Assembly (NCBI RefSeq): GCF_006494775.1
Contig: NZ_CP041146.1
Coordinates: 3,782,001 to 3,846,000, forward strand
Direction: 5' to 3'
Length of the DNA: 64,000 nt
Source: Nocardioides humi
Lineage (GTDB): Bacteria; Actinomycetota; Actinomycetes; Propionibacteriales; Nocardioidaceae
Positions within the stretch are counted from its first letter, which is position 1, and the number at the start of each line of letters is the position of its first letter. The notes beneath the pieces were generated by a model, which did no database searches, was not told the DNA's origin, and was given only the letters and a program-made list of their open reading frames with translations. The position numbers were made by a program, and so were the translations under genes. Below, piece after piece: positions 9,324 to 18,179 of the stretch.

Positions 9324-10516
9324 CCGCGGCCGCACTCGAGGGGCTCCGGGTCCTGGAGGTCGGCCACATCATCAGCGGTCCTTTCTGCGGGCACCTCTTC
9401 GCTGATCAGGGCGCCGAGGTCATCAAGGTCGAGCCGGCCGAGGGTGACGCGATGCGGACCTGGGGCGGGATGTACAAGGGCGTCGGCCTGTACTGGCCGG
9501 TGATCGGGCGTGGCAAGAAGTCGGTCACCATGGACCTGCGTACGCCGGCGGACCAGGTGCTCTTCCGCGAGCTGGCGCGGACCGCCGACGTCGTGATCGA
9601 GAACTTCCGGCCGGGCACCCTGGAGCGCTGGGGGGTCGGTCCCGACGACCTGCGTGCCGTGAACCCCGACCTCATCCTGGTGCGGATCACCGGCTACGGG
9701 CAGACCGGGCCGATGCGCGACGTGGCCGGCTTCGGCTCGATCGCCGAGGCGATGAGCGGCTTCCGCCACCTCTCCGGCGAGCCGGACCGGCCTCCGGTGC
9801 GGGTCGGCGTCTCGATCGGCGACGCGCTCGCCGGGACCCAGGGCTTCGTCGGGGCCCTGCTCGCGCTGCTGGCGGGCCACCTGCGCCCGGACCGGCCGCG
9901 GGGTCAGGTCGTCGACGTCGCGCTCTACGAGGCGATGTGGATGTACATGGAGGGGATCGTCCCCGAGTTCGCCAAGCTCGGCCAGGTCCGCGGGCCGTCC
10001 GGCCCGCTGCTCCCGGGCATCGCGCCGTCGAGTGTCTACCCGACGCTGGACGGGCAGTGGGTGGTGATGGGCGCCAACAAGGACAATGTCTTCGCCCGTC
10101 TGGCCGAGGTGATGAGCCGGCCGGACTGGGTCGCCACCGACGGCCCGTACCGGGCCCACGGCCAACGCGGTGCGGCGCAGCTCGAGCTGGACGCGGCGAT
10201 CGCGGAGTGGACCGCGCGCCACGGCATCGACGAGCTGCTCGCCCTGCTGGAGGACGCCGGCGTGCCCGCGGGCCGGATCTACACCGCGCCCGACATCCTG
10301 GCCGATCCGCACTACCGCGCGCGGGAGATGGTGATCGACGTCGCCACCCCGGCGCTCGATGACGAGACGGTGCCGATGCAGGGCGTCGTGCCGAAGCTCT
10401 CGCACACCCCGGGCCGGGTCTCCCGAGGCGCGCCGCGGCTGGGTGAGCACAACGCGGAGCTCCTCGACGAGCTCCGGGCCGAGGTCGCGGAGAGGCTCGC
10501 GGCGACCGGGAGCTGA
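9320..10516 (+). CDS. CaiB/BaiF class III CoA-transferase
   Basis: 398-aa class III CoA-transferase. The nucleophilic Asp is visible as Asp168 in GVSIGDALAG, matching formyl-CoA transferase Asp169. It would move CoA onto a carboxylic acid using an acyl-CoA donor. The GTG start overlaps the hydrolase stop by 4 bases. Paired with the hydrolase it could activate a released acid; this differs from the racemase gene upstream, which has the racemase residues instead. Confidence 0.87.
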   Translation: MTAAALEGLRVLEVGHIISGPFCGHLFADQGAEVIKVEPAEGDAMRTWGGMYKGVGLYWPVIGRGKKSVTMDLRTPADQVLFRELARTADVVIENFRPGTLERWGVGPDDLRAVNPDLILVRITGYGQTGPMRDVAGFGSIAEAMSGFRHLSGEPDRPPVRVGVSIGDALAGTQGFVGALLALLAGHLRPDRPRGQVVDVALYEAMWMYMEGIVPEFAKLGQVRGPSGPLLPGIAPSSVYPTLDGQWVVMGANKDNVFARLAEVMSRPDWVATDGPYRAHGQRGAAQLELDAAIAEWTARHGIDELLALLEDAGVPAGRIYTAPDILADPHYRAREMVIDVATPALDDETVPMQGVVPKLSHTPGRVSRGAPRLGEHNAELLDELRAEVAERLAATGS

Positions 10517-10532
10517 ATCAAACGGTGAGTGG

Positions 10533-10568
10533 TTGACCCAATAACCAAAGACTGTTAGGTTCTTGGTT
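10533..10568 (+). promoter_or_regulatory. Promoter with overlapping inverted repeat
   Basis: TTGACC (10533-10538), a 17-base spacer and TAGGTT (10556-10561) form a sigma-70-type promoter for the flavin-dependent oxidoreductase gene. An inverted repeat AACCAA (10543-10548) / TTGGTT (10563-10568), 14 bases apart, brackets the -10 box and could be an operator. The transcript would have a leader of about 50 bases. Confidence 0.5.
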
Positions 10569-10619
10569 GTCCGAAAGGGTGCGCGGACGCAGCGCACGAT
10601 GCCGAGAAAGAGGGATCCC

Positions 10620-11660
10620 ATGAAGTTCAACCTGATGTCGCTGGGTGATCTCGTCACCGACCCGGTCACCGGTGAGCGCAGCACGAACGCACGGCGCTAC
10701 CAGATGTTCCCGGAGATGGCGCAGATCGCCGAGGGCGTCGGCTTCAACGGCATCAACATGGGCGAGCACCACGGCATCGAGTACATCTACTCCGCGCCGC
10801 CGGTCGTCCTCGCGGCGATCGCCGAGCGCACCAGCACGCTCCGCCTCGGCACGGCGGTCACGCTGCTCGCCAACCTCGACGCGCTGCGCGTCGCGGAGGA
10901 CTACGCGACCGTCGACGTCCTCTCCCAGGGCCGGGTCGACGTCGTGCACGGCCGGGGCAACTTCTTCGCCTCGACCTACACCCTCTTCGGCCAGGAGCTC
11001 GAGGAGTCGGCCGACCGGTTCAAGGAGAACGCCGAGCTGCTCGACCAGCTGTGGCGCGGGGAGCCCGTGCACTGGTCGGGCCGGTTCCGCCCCTCGATCA
11101 ACGGCGAGACCCTCCAGCCGGCACCGGTGCAGGCCGCGGCCGACTGCATGTGGATCGGTGGCGGCAGCTCGCTCGAGTCGGTCGAGCTCGCCGCCCGCCT
11201 CGGCTGGAAGCTGATGCTGCCCAGTGCCTTCGGCGACCCGTCCTTCTTCACCAAGGTCGTCGACCACTACCTCGCCGTGTGGGAGCAGGTCGGCCATGAC
11301 TGGGAGCCCGAGATCGGCGCCGGCTGGCACGTCTGGGTCGCGCCCGAGAGCCAGAAGGCCCGTTCGCAGTGGGAGCCCCGCTATGCGGCGTACCACGCCT
11401 GGATGAACGACCTTCTCGGCAAGGTGAACCCGTCGATCCCGAAGCAGAACCAGCGGGCGTTCAACTTCGAGTGGCTCACCACCAAGGGTCCTGCCATCGT
11501 CGGCAGCCCCGACGAGGTCGTCGAGCGGATCGCCTCGCTCTCCGAGCTGCTCAAGGTGACCACCCACCTCGCCTACATGGACATGGGCGGCATGCCCGAG
11601 GGCGAGCTCTTCGAGGCGATCCAGCTGTTCGGCGAGAAGGTCATCCCCCAGCTGGCCTGA
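10620..11660 (+). CDS. LLM class flavin-dependent oxidoreductase
   Basis: 346-aa luciferase-like (beta/alpha)8 barrel protein. Typical segments are the N-terminal strand MKFNLMSLGD, GEHHGIEY (flavin pocket) and LRLGTAVTLLANLD. Such proteins are FMN- or F420-dependent monooxygenases or dehydrogenases. The ATG at 10620 follows AAAGAGGG at about 8 bases; an upstream in-frame start would lie inside the promoter. It heads a second transcription unit that runs through SDR, thiamine enzyme, SnoaL-like and acyl-CoA dehydrogenase genes. Confidence 0.82.
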   Translation: MKFNLMSLGDLVTDPVTGERSTNARRYQMFPEMAQIAEGVGFNGINMGEHHGIEYIYSAPPVVLAAIAERTSTLRLGTAVTLLANLDALRVAEDYATVDVLSQGRVDVVHGRGNFFASTYTLFGQELEESADRFKENAELLDQLWRGEPVHWSGRFRPSINGETLQPAPVQAAADCMWIGGGSSLESVELAARLGWKLMLPSAFGDPSFFTKVVDHYLAVWEQVGHDWEPEIGAGWHVWVAPESQKARSQWEPRYAAYHAWMNDLLGKVNPSIPKQNQRAFNFEWLTTKGPAIVGSPDEVVERIASLSELLKVTTHLAYMDMGGMPEGELFEAIQLFGEKVIPQLA

Positions 11661-11704
11661 CGGTCGTCCCCTCCCGTTCGTCCCTCCACCAGCCAGGAGC
11701 TGCC

Positions 11705-12484
11705 GTGCCCGAGAAGGTCCCTGCCGGCGTCGCGTCATTCGCCCTGACCGGGAAGGTGGCCGTGGTGACCGGTGCGAGCTCTGGTCTCGGCGCCGGGTTC
11801 GCCCGGGCCCTCGCCGCGGCGGGCGCGGACGTGGTGCTCGCCGCCCGCCGAGAGGACCGGCTGACCGCGCTCGCCGAGGAGCTCCGCTCCGGTGGCACCC
11901 GCGCCCTCGCTGTGCGCTGCGACGTCGCGTCCCCCGAGGACTGCGCGGCGGTCGTCGACCGGGCCGTCGCCGAGCTCGGCGCCATCGACATCCTGGTCAA
12001 CAACGCGGGCGTCGGGACCGCCGTCCCCGCGCTGAAGGAGACCCCCGAGCAGTTCCGCGGCGTCATCGACGTCAACCTGCTCGGCGCCTACTGGATGGCG
12101 CAGGCAGCCGGCGCGGTGATGCGGCCGGGCTCCAGCATCGTCAACATCGCCAGCGTGCTGGCGCTGATCAAGTCCTTCGCCCCCCAAGCCGCGTACGCCG
12201 CCAGCAAGGCCGGACTCGTCGGCCTCACCCGGGACCTGGCCCAGCAGTGGTCGGGCCGCCGAGGCATCCGGGTCAACGCCATCGCGCCGGGCTACTTCGT
12301 CACCGACATGACCGACGAGATCCCGCGGCCGATGCTCGACGAGTTCGTCGGCCACCACTCGCCGCTCGGTCGGCTGGGCGAGCCGCACGAGCTCGACGGC
12401 GCGCTGCTCTTCCTGGCGAGCGACGCCTCGTCGTACGTCACGGGCATCACGCTCCCGGTCGACGGCGGCATGTCGGGTCACTGA
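11705..12484 (+). CDS. SDR family oxidoreductase
   Basis: 259-aa classical SDR. TGASSGLG is at residues 22-29, NNAG at 99-102, Ser150 and Tyr164/Lys168 (YAASK) complete the active site. AARRED after beta-2 favours NADP. The GTG start has AGGAGC 5 bases upstream. It lies 44 bases after the flavin oxidoreductase gene. Substrate unknown; a keto/hydroxyacyl-CoA or cyclic alcohol is plausible from context. Confidence 0.87.
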   Translation: MPEKVPAGVASFALTGKVAVVTGASSGLGAGFARALAAAGADVVLAARREDRLTALAEELRSGGTRALAVRCDVASPEDCAAVVDRAVAELGAIDILVNNAGVGTAVPALKETPEQFRGVIDVNLLGAYWMAQAAGAVMRPGSSIVNIASVLALIKSFAPQAAYAASKAGLVGLTRDLAQQWSGRRGIRVNAIAPGYFVTDMTDEIPRPMLDEFVGHHSPLGRLGEPHELDGALLFLASDASSYVTGITLPVDGGMSGH

Positions 12485-12513
12485 CCCACACCCCACCCTC
12501 GCAAGGAGGAGCG

Positions 12514-14886
12514 ATGACCTCGCCCACCACCGCGCCCGCGCTGCCGGCCCCGGCCGCCGGGAGCGACGATCTCGACCTGCTCGCCGCGATCGAGCAGCGG
12601 GTGCTCTGGCTGGCCACCGCCATGATCGACCACGCGAACCGGCGGCCGAACGCCTCGGGGCTCAAGGTCGGCGGCCACCAAGCCTCCAGCGCGTCGATGG
12701 TGAGCATCATGACCGCGCTGTGGTTCACGCGGCTGCGGCCCGAGGACCGGGTCTCGGTCAAGCCACACGCCTCGCCGGCGCTGCACGCGGTCAACCACCT
12801 GCTCGGCGACCTCGACGCGTCGTACCTGACCCGGCTGCGGGAGTTCGGCGGCCTGCAGAGCTATCCGAGCCGGACCAAGGACCCCGACCGCGTCGACTAC
12901 TCGACCGGATCGGTCGGGATCGGTGCCACGGCGCCGATCTGGGGCGCCGTGGCCCGCCGCTACGTCGACGACCGCACGCCCGTCCCCGCGCAGCGGCGGG
13001 GCCGGCAGTACTCGCTGGTCGGCGACGCCGAGCTCGACGAGGGCGCGGTCTGGGAGGCGGTGCTGGACCCCGGCACCGCCGACCTCGGCGAGGTGGTGTG
13101 GATCGTCGACCTGAACCGCCAGTCGCTCGACCGGGTGGTCCCCAATATCGCGGTGTCCCGGCTGCAGCGGATGTTCGACGCCGCGGGTTGGCAGGTGCTC
13201 ACCGTGAAGTACGGCGGCCGGCTGCAGCGACTCTTCGAGCGACCGGACGGCGTGCTGCTCGAGCAGCGCATCGACACCATGTCGAACCCGGAGTACCAGC
13301 GGTTGCTGCGCTGCGGCGCCGAGGAGATCCGGGAGCGGTTGCCCGGCGGCGGCGCCTCGGCGCCGGCGATCGCGCGGCTGCTCGCGGGGGTCGAGGACGC
13401 GGAGCTGGTCGCCGCCGTACGCGACCTGGGCGGTCACGACCTGGCCGCCCTGCTCGACGCCTTCGACCGGATCGACGACACGCGCCCGAGCGTGCTCTTC
13501 GCCTACACCGTCAAGGGCTACGGGCTGGCCAGCGCGGGCCACCCCCAGAACCACTCCAACCTGCTCAGTCCCGAGCAGCTCGCCGACCTGGCGGCACGCA
13601 CCGGGGCCGACCCGGACGACCCCTGGGCGGCCTTCGCCCCGGGTACGCCGGAGGCCGCGCTCTGCGCCGCGGCGGCCGCCCGGCTGGCGCGGCCGTCGGC
13701 CGGCACGGTCGCGCCGCCGCCGGTGCCCGCCGACCTCGGCTGGTCGCCGCAGGGCCGCACCTCGACCCAGCAGGCGCTGGGCCGCACCCTGCTCGACCTC
13801 ACCCGGTCCGCACCCGCCGTGGCCGAGCGGGTCGTCACGGTCGCGCCCGACGTGGCGTCGAGCACCAACCTCGGCGGCTGGCTGAACAAGGCCGGCACCT
13901 GGTCGAGCACCGAGAAGCGCAACTGGTTCGCCGACGACCGCGAGACCATCCTGCACTGGACGGAGCGGCCGACCGGCCAGCACATCGAGCTCGGTATCGC
14001 CGAGGTCAACCTGGTCGGCCTGCTCGGCGAGCTCGGGGCGACCTGGAGCCGCTGGGGACACCCGCTGTTCCCGATCGGGGTCGTCTACGACCCCTTCGTC
14101 GGGCGGGCGCTGGAGCCCTGGTCGTTCGGGATGTACGCCGGCGGGCAGTCGATCCTCGTGGGCACGCCGTCCGGCGTCACCCTGGGCTTCGAGGGCGGCG
14201 CCCACCAGTCGATCACGACCCCCTCGATCGGACTGGAGCAGCCGGGCTGCGTCGCCTTCGAGCCCGCCTTCGCCGTCGAGGTCGAGTGGGCGCTGCTGGA
14301 CGGTCTGTCCCGGCTCGGCCGCCCGGACGGCAGCTCGACCTACCTGCGGCTGTCGACGCGCGGCGTGGACCAGGGCCTCGCCGACCTGCCGGCGGACCCG
14401 GCGGCCCGGGAGCGGAGGCGCCGCCAGGTGCTGGCCGGCGGCTACCGGCTGCGCACCGCGCCGGGCGCGGACGTCGCGATCGTGGCGATGGGAGCGATGG
14501 TGACCGAGGCCCTCGCCGCCGCGGACCGGCTGGCCGCGAGCGGCGTCCCGGCGGACGTGCTGGTCGTGACGAGCGCCGACCGGCTGCTGCGTGCCCATCG
14601 CGCCCGCAGCGGGCTGGACGTGGCCGAGACCTGGATCCTGGACCACCTGTTCGACCGCCCGCAGGGCCTGGTCACGGTGCTCGACGGGCACCCGCACACG
14701 CTGGCCTTCCTGGCCGCCGAGAACGGTGGCCGAGGGATCCGGACGCTCGGGGTGTCCGGCTTCGGGCAGTCCGGCGACCTGCCCGAGCTGTACGCCGTGC
14801 ACGGCATCGACGCCGACGCGATCGTCCGCGCCGGCCTGGACCTGGCCGAACAGGGCCGACGAGGAGGACCCGATGGCACCCGCTGA
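12514..14886 (+). CDS. Thiamine diphosphate-dependent transketolase / pyruvate dehydrogenase E1-like enzyme
   Basis: 790-aa protein joining both halves of a ThDP enzyme in one chain. The ThDP/Mg motif starts at GDAELDEG (170-177) and ends at Asn201 in IVDLNRQ. The activating Glu is Glu497 in HIELGIAEVN. The two-domain length and phrases such as VDLNRQSLD and GGAHQSITTPSIGLEQPG resemble homodimeric AceE-type E1 more than a 660-aa transketolase. AAGGAGGA lies just upstream. It could decarboxylate a 2-keto acid or cleave an acyloin. No E2 or E3 gene is nearby, so the usual pyruvate dehydrogenase role is doubtful. Confidence 0.78.
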   Translation: MTSPTTAPALPAPAAGSDDLDLLAAIEQRVLWLATAMIDHANRRPNASGLKVGGHQASSASMVSIMTALWFTRLRPEDRVSVKPHASPALHAVNHLLGDLDASYLTRLREFGGLQSYPSRTKDPDRVDYSTGSVGIGATAPIWGAVARRYVDDRTPVPAQRRGRQYSLVGDAELDEGAVWEAVLDPGTADLGEVVWIVDLNRQSLDRVVPNIAVSRLQRMFDAAGWQVLTVKYGGRLQRLFERPDGVLLEQRIDTMSNPEYQRLLRCGAEEIRERLPGGGASAPAIARLLAGVEDAELVAAVRDLGGHDLAALLDAFDRIDDTRPSVLFAYTVKGYGLASAGHPQNHSNLLSPEQLADLAARTGADPDDPWAAFAPGTPEAALCAAAAARLARPSAGTVAPPPVPADLGWSPQGRTSTQQALGRTLLDLTRSAPAVAERVVTVAPDVASSTNLGGWLNKAGTWSSTEKRNWFADDRETILHWTERPTGQHIELGIAEVNLVGLLGELGATWSRWGHPLFPIGVVYDPFVGRALEPWSFGMYAGGQSILVGTPSGVTLGFEGGAHQSITTPSIGLEQPGCVAFEPAFAVEVEWALLDGLSRLGRPDGSSTYLRLSTRGVDQGLADLPADPAARERRRRQVLAGGYRLRTAPGADVAIVAMGAMVTEALAAADRLAASGVPADVLVVTSADRLLRAHRARSGLDVAETWILDHLFDRPQGLVTVLDGHPHTLAFLAAENGGRGIRTLGVSGFGQSGDLPELYAVHGIDADAIVRAGLDLAEQGRRGGPDGTR

Positions 14887-15364
14887 GCCCGCCCGCGCGC
14901 TCGACCCGGTCGAGCGACTGCTGGCCGTCGAGGAGTGTCGCCGGCTGATGGCCGAGTACGGCTGGCGCTTCGACCACGGCCTCAGCGTCGAGGTCGCCGA
15001 GCTGTTCACCGAGGACGGCGCCTGGCGGTCGAACACGATCGAGGCCGTCGGGCAGGCCCAGCTGCGGGCGTTCTTCGCCCGCCGGGCCGCGATGACCGAG
15101 CGGCTCACCCGGCACGTCGTCACCAACATCTCCATCGACGTGCTCGCCGCCGACCATGCCCGCGCACGTTCCTACGCCGTGGAGATCCGCGACGACCGCG
15201 GCGCGGACGGACTCGGCGTCGACACCCGCCCCGGCGTGGTCGGCGACTACCTCGACGAGCTGGTCCGCGTCGACGGACGCTGGCTGTTCCGCGAGCGCCG
15301 GGTCGTCATCGAGTTCAAGCGGGAGACCGAGGCCTTCCTGCGCCAGGAGGCCGGTCCCGCGTGA
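14873..15364 (+). CDS. SnoaL-like (NTF2 fold) protein
   Basis: 163-aa protein of the SnoaL_4/NTF2-like type: N-terminal helix VERLLAVEECRRLMAEYGW, then strands and a conserved W-F-x-R-R segment (GRWLFRERRVVIEF). This fold serves in dehydratases, isomerases and small dioxygenase subunits. The ATG lies inside the end of the thiamine enzyme gene (14-base overlap) with GAGGAGGA before it, and the stop overlaps the next start by 4 bases, so it is tightly coupled to both. Function unassigned; it may be an accessory isomerase or dehydratase. Confidence 0.75.
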   Translation: MAPAEPARALDPVERLLAVEECRRLMAEYGWRFDHGLSVEVAELFTEDGAWRSNTIEAVGQAQLRAFFARRAAMTERLTRHVVTNISIDVLAADHARARSYAVEIRDDRGADGLGVDTRPGVVGDYLDELVRVDGRWLFRERRVVIEFKRETEAFLRQEAGPA

Positions 15365-17694
15365 GTGACGTCCTGAGCTGCCCGCTCGACCTCGGCGTCG
15401 ACGCGGCCGACCTGGCGAGCGCCGTACGGAGGTGGCTGGAGCGGGCCTGCCCGCCGGAGGTCGTGCGCGCCGCGCTGACCGAGCGGTCCGCGGACGCGTC
15501 GTGGCGCCCACCCCTGCGCCACGGCCTGGTCCAGCTGGGGCTGCCCGGGCTCGCGGTTCCGGAGGCGTACGGCGGCAGCGGGGCCGGGGTCGTCGAGCTG
15601 GCCGCCGTCGCCGAGCAGCTCGGCCGGGTCCTGTGCCCCGTCCCGCACCTGTCCAGCGCGGTCCTCGCGACGCTGCCCCTGGTCCTCACCGGTGGCTCCG
15701 CCGCGGGCGAGCTGCTCACCGAGCTCGCCGCCGGCGAGCGGACGGCGGCCGTGGCGAGCGGTCCCGAGCCCTGGAGCTCGCCGCTGGTCGCGACCCGGGA
15801 GGACACCGGCTGGTTCGTCGACGGGGCCGCGCCGGCGGTGCTGGACGCCACGACCGCCGACCGGCTGCTGGCCGTCGCCACCACGCCCCACGGGCCGGGG
15901 CTGTTCCTGGTCGAGGACCGCGCCGACGGCCGGGTCGCGGGCGGCGAGACGCCGATGGACCTGACCCTGGACGTCGCGCCCGTCGTGCTGCGCCGCGCGG
16001 CGGCCCGCCCCGTCGCCGTCCCCGGACCGGGCGACCGGGAGGAGCCCGACGGCGTCGCCCAACGGCTGCGCACCGCCCACCATCTCGCGGCCCTGGTGCT
16101 GGCCGGTGAGCAGGTCGGCGGCGCGGCGCGGATCCTCGAGCTGACCGTGGAGCACGCCCGCGTCCGGCACCAGTTCGGCCGGGCCATCGGCTCGTTCCAG
16201 GCGGTCAAGCACCGGTGCGCCGACCTGCTGATGACGCTGGAGTCCATGCGCTCGGTCGTCCGGGACGGGCTGCTCCGCTGCGCCTCGGTCCTCGACGGCG
16301 GCCCGATCGACCACGACGCGGTGGCGCTGGCCGCCGACCTGGCCCGCTCGGTCGCCGCCGACGGGTACCTGCGAATCGCGACCGCGGTGATCCAGCTGCA
16401 CGGCGGCATCGGCTTCACCTGGGAGCACGACGCCCACCTGTACCTCAAGCGAGCCCGGGCCACGCAGCTCCTGCTCGGAGGGCCCGGCCGGTCCCGCGAG
16501 CGGCTGCTGCCGCTGCTCCTCGCCGATGCCGCCCGGACCGGCTCCGAGACGGGCGTGGCGACCGACACGACGCCGGTGCCGCCGGCGGTGGCGGCGTTCC
16601 TGGCGCGCCATCCGGTCGCGAGCACGCCCGACCGCGACCTGCGCGCTGCCCGGTACGACGCCGGACTGGCCGAGCAGGGTGAGGTCGAGGCTGCCTTCCT
16701 GGCCGCCGGCGCGCGGGACTGGTCCGGTCGCAACGTGATCGGACTCGGGATGGCGATGGCCACGATCCGCGCCCATGGCAACCCGGAGCAGCAGGAGGCG
16801 CACCTGCGACCGTGCTTCACCGGCGAGCACATCTGGTGCCAGCTCTTCTCCGAGCCGGGGGCCGGCTCCGACCTGGCCGGCCTGGCGACCCGCGCGGTCG
16901 CCGACGGCGACGACTTCGTGGTGACCGGACAGAAGGTGTGGACCTCGCTCGGCCATGTCGCCGACTACGGCCTGCTCCTGGCCCGGACCGACCCGGACGT
17001 GCCGAAGCACCGGGGCCTCACCTACTTCCTGTTGGACATGAGGCTTCCCGGCATCGAGGTCCGGCCGCTGCGCCAGCTCACCGGCGAGGCCGAGTTCAAC
17101 GAGGTCCGCTTCGACGGGGTGCGGGTGCCGCGCTCGGCCGTGCTGGGCGCGGTCGGCGACGGCTGGCGGGTGGCGATGACGACCCTGATGAACGAGCGGG
17201 TCGCCATCGGCGGCAGCCGGGCGCCGCGGCACGGCGGCCCGATCGCGACCGCGCTCGCGTCGTACCGCCGCGCGGTGGCGCGCGGCGTGGCGGGCCCGAT
17301 CGAGGGCGACCGGCTGGTCCGGCTGTGGTCGGCGGCGGAGGCGGCGCGGTTGACCAGCGCGCGGTCCGCGGCCGGTGGCGGCGACCCGGGACCGCAGGGC
17401 TCGATCGCCAAGCTGCAGATGGCCGAGGGCAACCAGGCGAGCTACGACTTCTGCGTCGAGCTGGCCGCGGCCGAGGGGCTCTACGTCGACGACTACGACC
17501 AGGGTGACGGCGCCACCTCCGCGGTGTTCGGCTCCACCGATCCGCGCAAGGCCTGGCTGCGCTCCTTGGCGAACTCGATCGAGGGCGGCACCTCGGAGGT
17601 GCTCCGCAACGTCCTCGGCGAGCGGGTGCTCGGCCTCCCGGGCGAGCCCCGCGTCGACCGTGACGTCCCGTGGAGCCGCACGCAGCGTTCCTAG
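15361..17694 (+). CDS. Two-domain (fused) acyl-CoA dehydrogenase, FadE34-like
   Basis: 777-aa protein containing two complete acyl-CoA dehydrogenase domains, about 1-385 and 395-777. The first half keeps the helical C-terminal region (HQFGRAIGSFQAVKH; LHGGIGFTWEHD) but has GGPGRSRE where the base-bearing loop would be, so it probably lacks the catalytic Glu. The second half has WTSLGHVADY (flavin region), EPGAGSDLAG and the base candidate Glu741 in SIEGGTSEVLRN. One active and one structural half recalls actinobacterial alpha2beta2 dehydrogenases of steroid side-chain breakdown, here fused. The GTG start overlaps the SnoaL gene by 4 bases. With the racemase it suggests a 2-methylacyl or cyclic acyl-CoA substrate (inference). 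Confidence 0.85.
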   Translation: MSDVLSCPLDLGVDAADLASAVRRWLERACPPEVVRAALTERSADASWRPPLRHGLVQLGLPGLAVPEAYGGSGAGVVELAAVAEQLGRVLCPVPHLSSAVLATLPLVLTGGSAAGELLTELAAGERTAAVASGPEPWSSPLVATREDTGWFVDGAAPAVLDATTADRLLAVATTPHGPGLFLVEDRADGRVAGGETPMDLTLDVAPVVLRRAAARPVAVPGPGDREEPDGVAQRLRTAHHLAALVLAGEQVGGAARILELTVEHARVRHQFGRAIGSFQAVKHRCADLLMTLESMRSVVRDGLLRCASVLDGGPIDHDAVALAADLARSVAADGYLRIATAVIQLHGGIGFTWEHDAHLYLKRARATQLLLGGPGRSRERLLPLLLADAARTGSETGVATDTTPVPPAVAAFLARHPVASTPDRDLRAARYDAGLAEQGEVEAAFLAAGARDWSGRNVIGLGMAMATIRAHGNPEQQEAHLRPCFTGEHIWCQLFSEPGAGSDLAGLATRAVADGDDFVVTGQKVWTSLGHVADYGLLLARTDPDVPKHRGLTYFLLDMRLPGIEVRPLRQLTGEAEFNEVRFDGVRVPRSAVLGAVGDGWRVAMTTLMNERVAIGGSRAPRHGGPIATALASYRRAVARGVAGPIEGDRLVRLWSAAEAARLTSARSAAGGGDPGPQGSIAKLQMAEGNQASYDFCVELAAAEGLYVDDYDQGDGATSAVFGSTDPRKAWLRSLANSIEGGTSEVLRNVLGERVLGLPGEPRVDRDVPWSRTQRS

Positions 17695-17724
17695 TCTCCC
17701 AGTCCCCGAGCCCCGGAGGTCCCC

Positions 17725-18163
17725 ATGTCCCGTGCCTACTTCAGCACCGTCGTCCCCCGTCCCCGTCGACGACGTGTGGGCGGTGCTCGGCCGGTTCGAG
17801 TCGATCGCCGACTTCGTCGGCAAGCTCTCGGCCGGTGAGCTCGAGGGAGGCGGCGGCCCGGTGGTGGGCGCCGTCCGCCGGCTCACCATCGCGACCGGAG
17901 GAGTCGCCCGCGAGCGCCTGGTCAGCATGGACGCGCGCGACCGCAGCTACCAGTACGAGTTCCCGGCCGAGTCGATCCCGTTCCCGGTGCGCAGCTATCT
18001 GGCGACCATCCGGGTCCGGCCGGTGACCAGCACCGGCACGACCTTCGTCGAGTGGTACGGCGACTTCGACTGCGACGCCGCGGTCGAGGAGGAGATGCGC
18101 ACGGCCTTCCTGTCCCGCTACGTGGCCTTCACCGCCGATCTGGTCGCCCACCTCGGCTGCTGA
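17725..18163 (+). CDS. SRPBCC family protein with apparent +1 frameshift near the N-terminus
   Basis: The ATG at 17725, with GGAGG 5 bases before it, begins MSRAYFSTVVP, the usual first strand of a SRPBCC/polyketide-cyclase fold. The continuation VPVDDVWAVLGRF is one frame away. Removing one C from the CCCCC run at 17754-17758 joins the two into a normal 145-aa protein. The rest shows a helix-grip core (YEFPAESIPFPVRSYLATIRV, ending FTADLVAHLG). A GTG at 17732 could start the second frame directly, with a poorer ribosome-site spacing. Function: small hydrophobic ligand binding or cyclase-like; unknown. Confidence 0.65.
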
Positions 18164-18179
18164 GCCAGGCGCCGGCGGG

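Noticed and set aside
12514..14886. Housekeeping transketolase or pyruvate dehydrogenase
   Set aside because: Length and motifs sit between the families, and the operon lacks partners of either pathway, so a specific name was not given.
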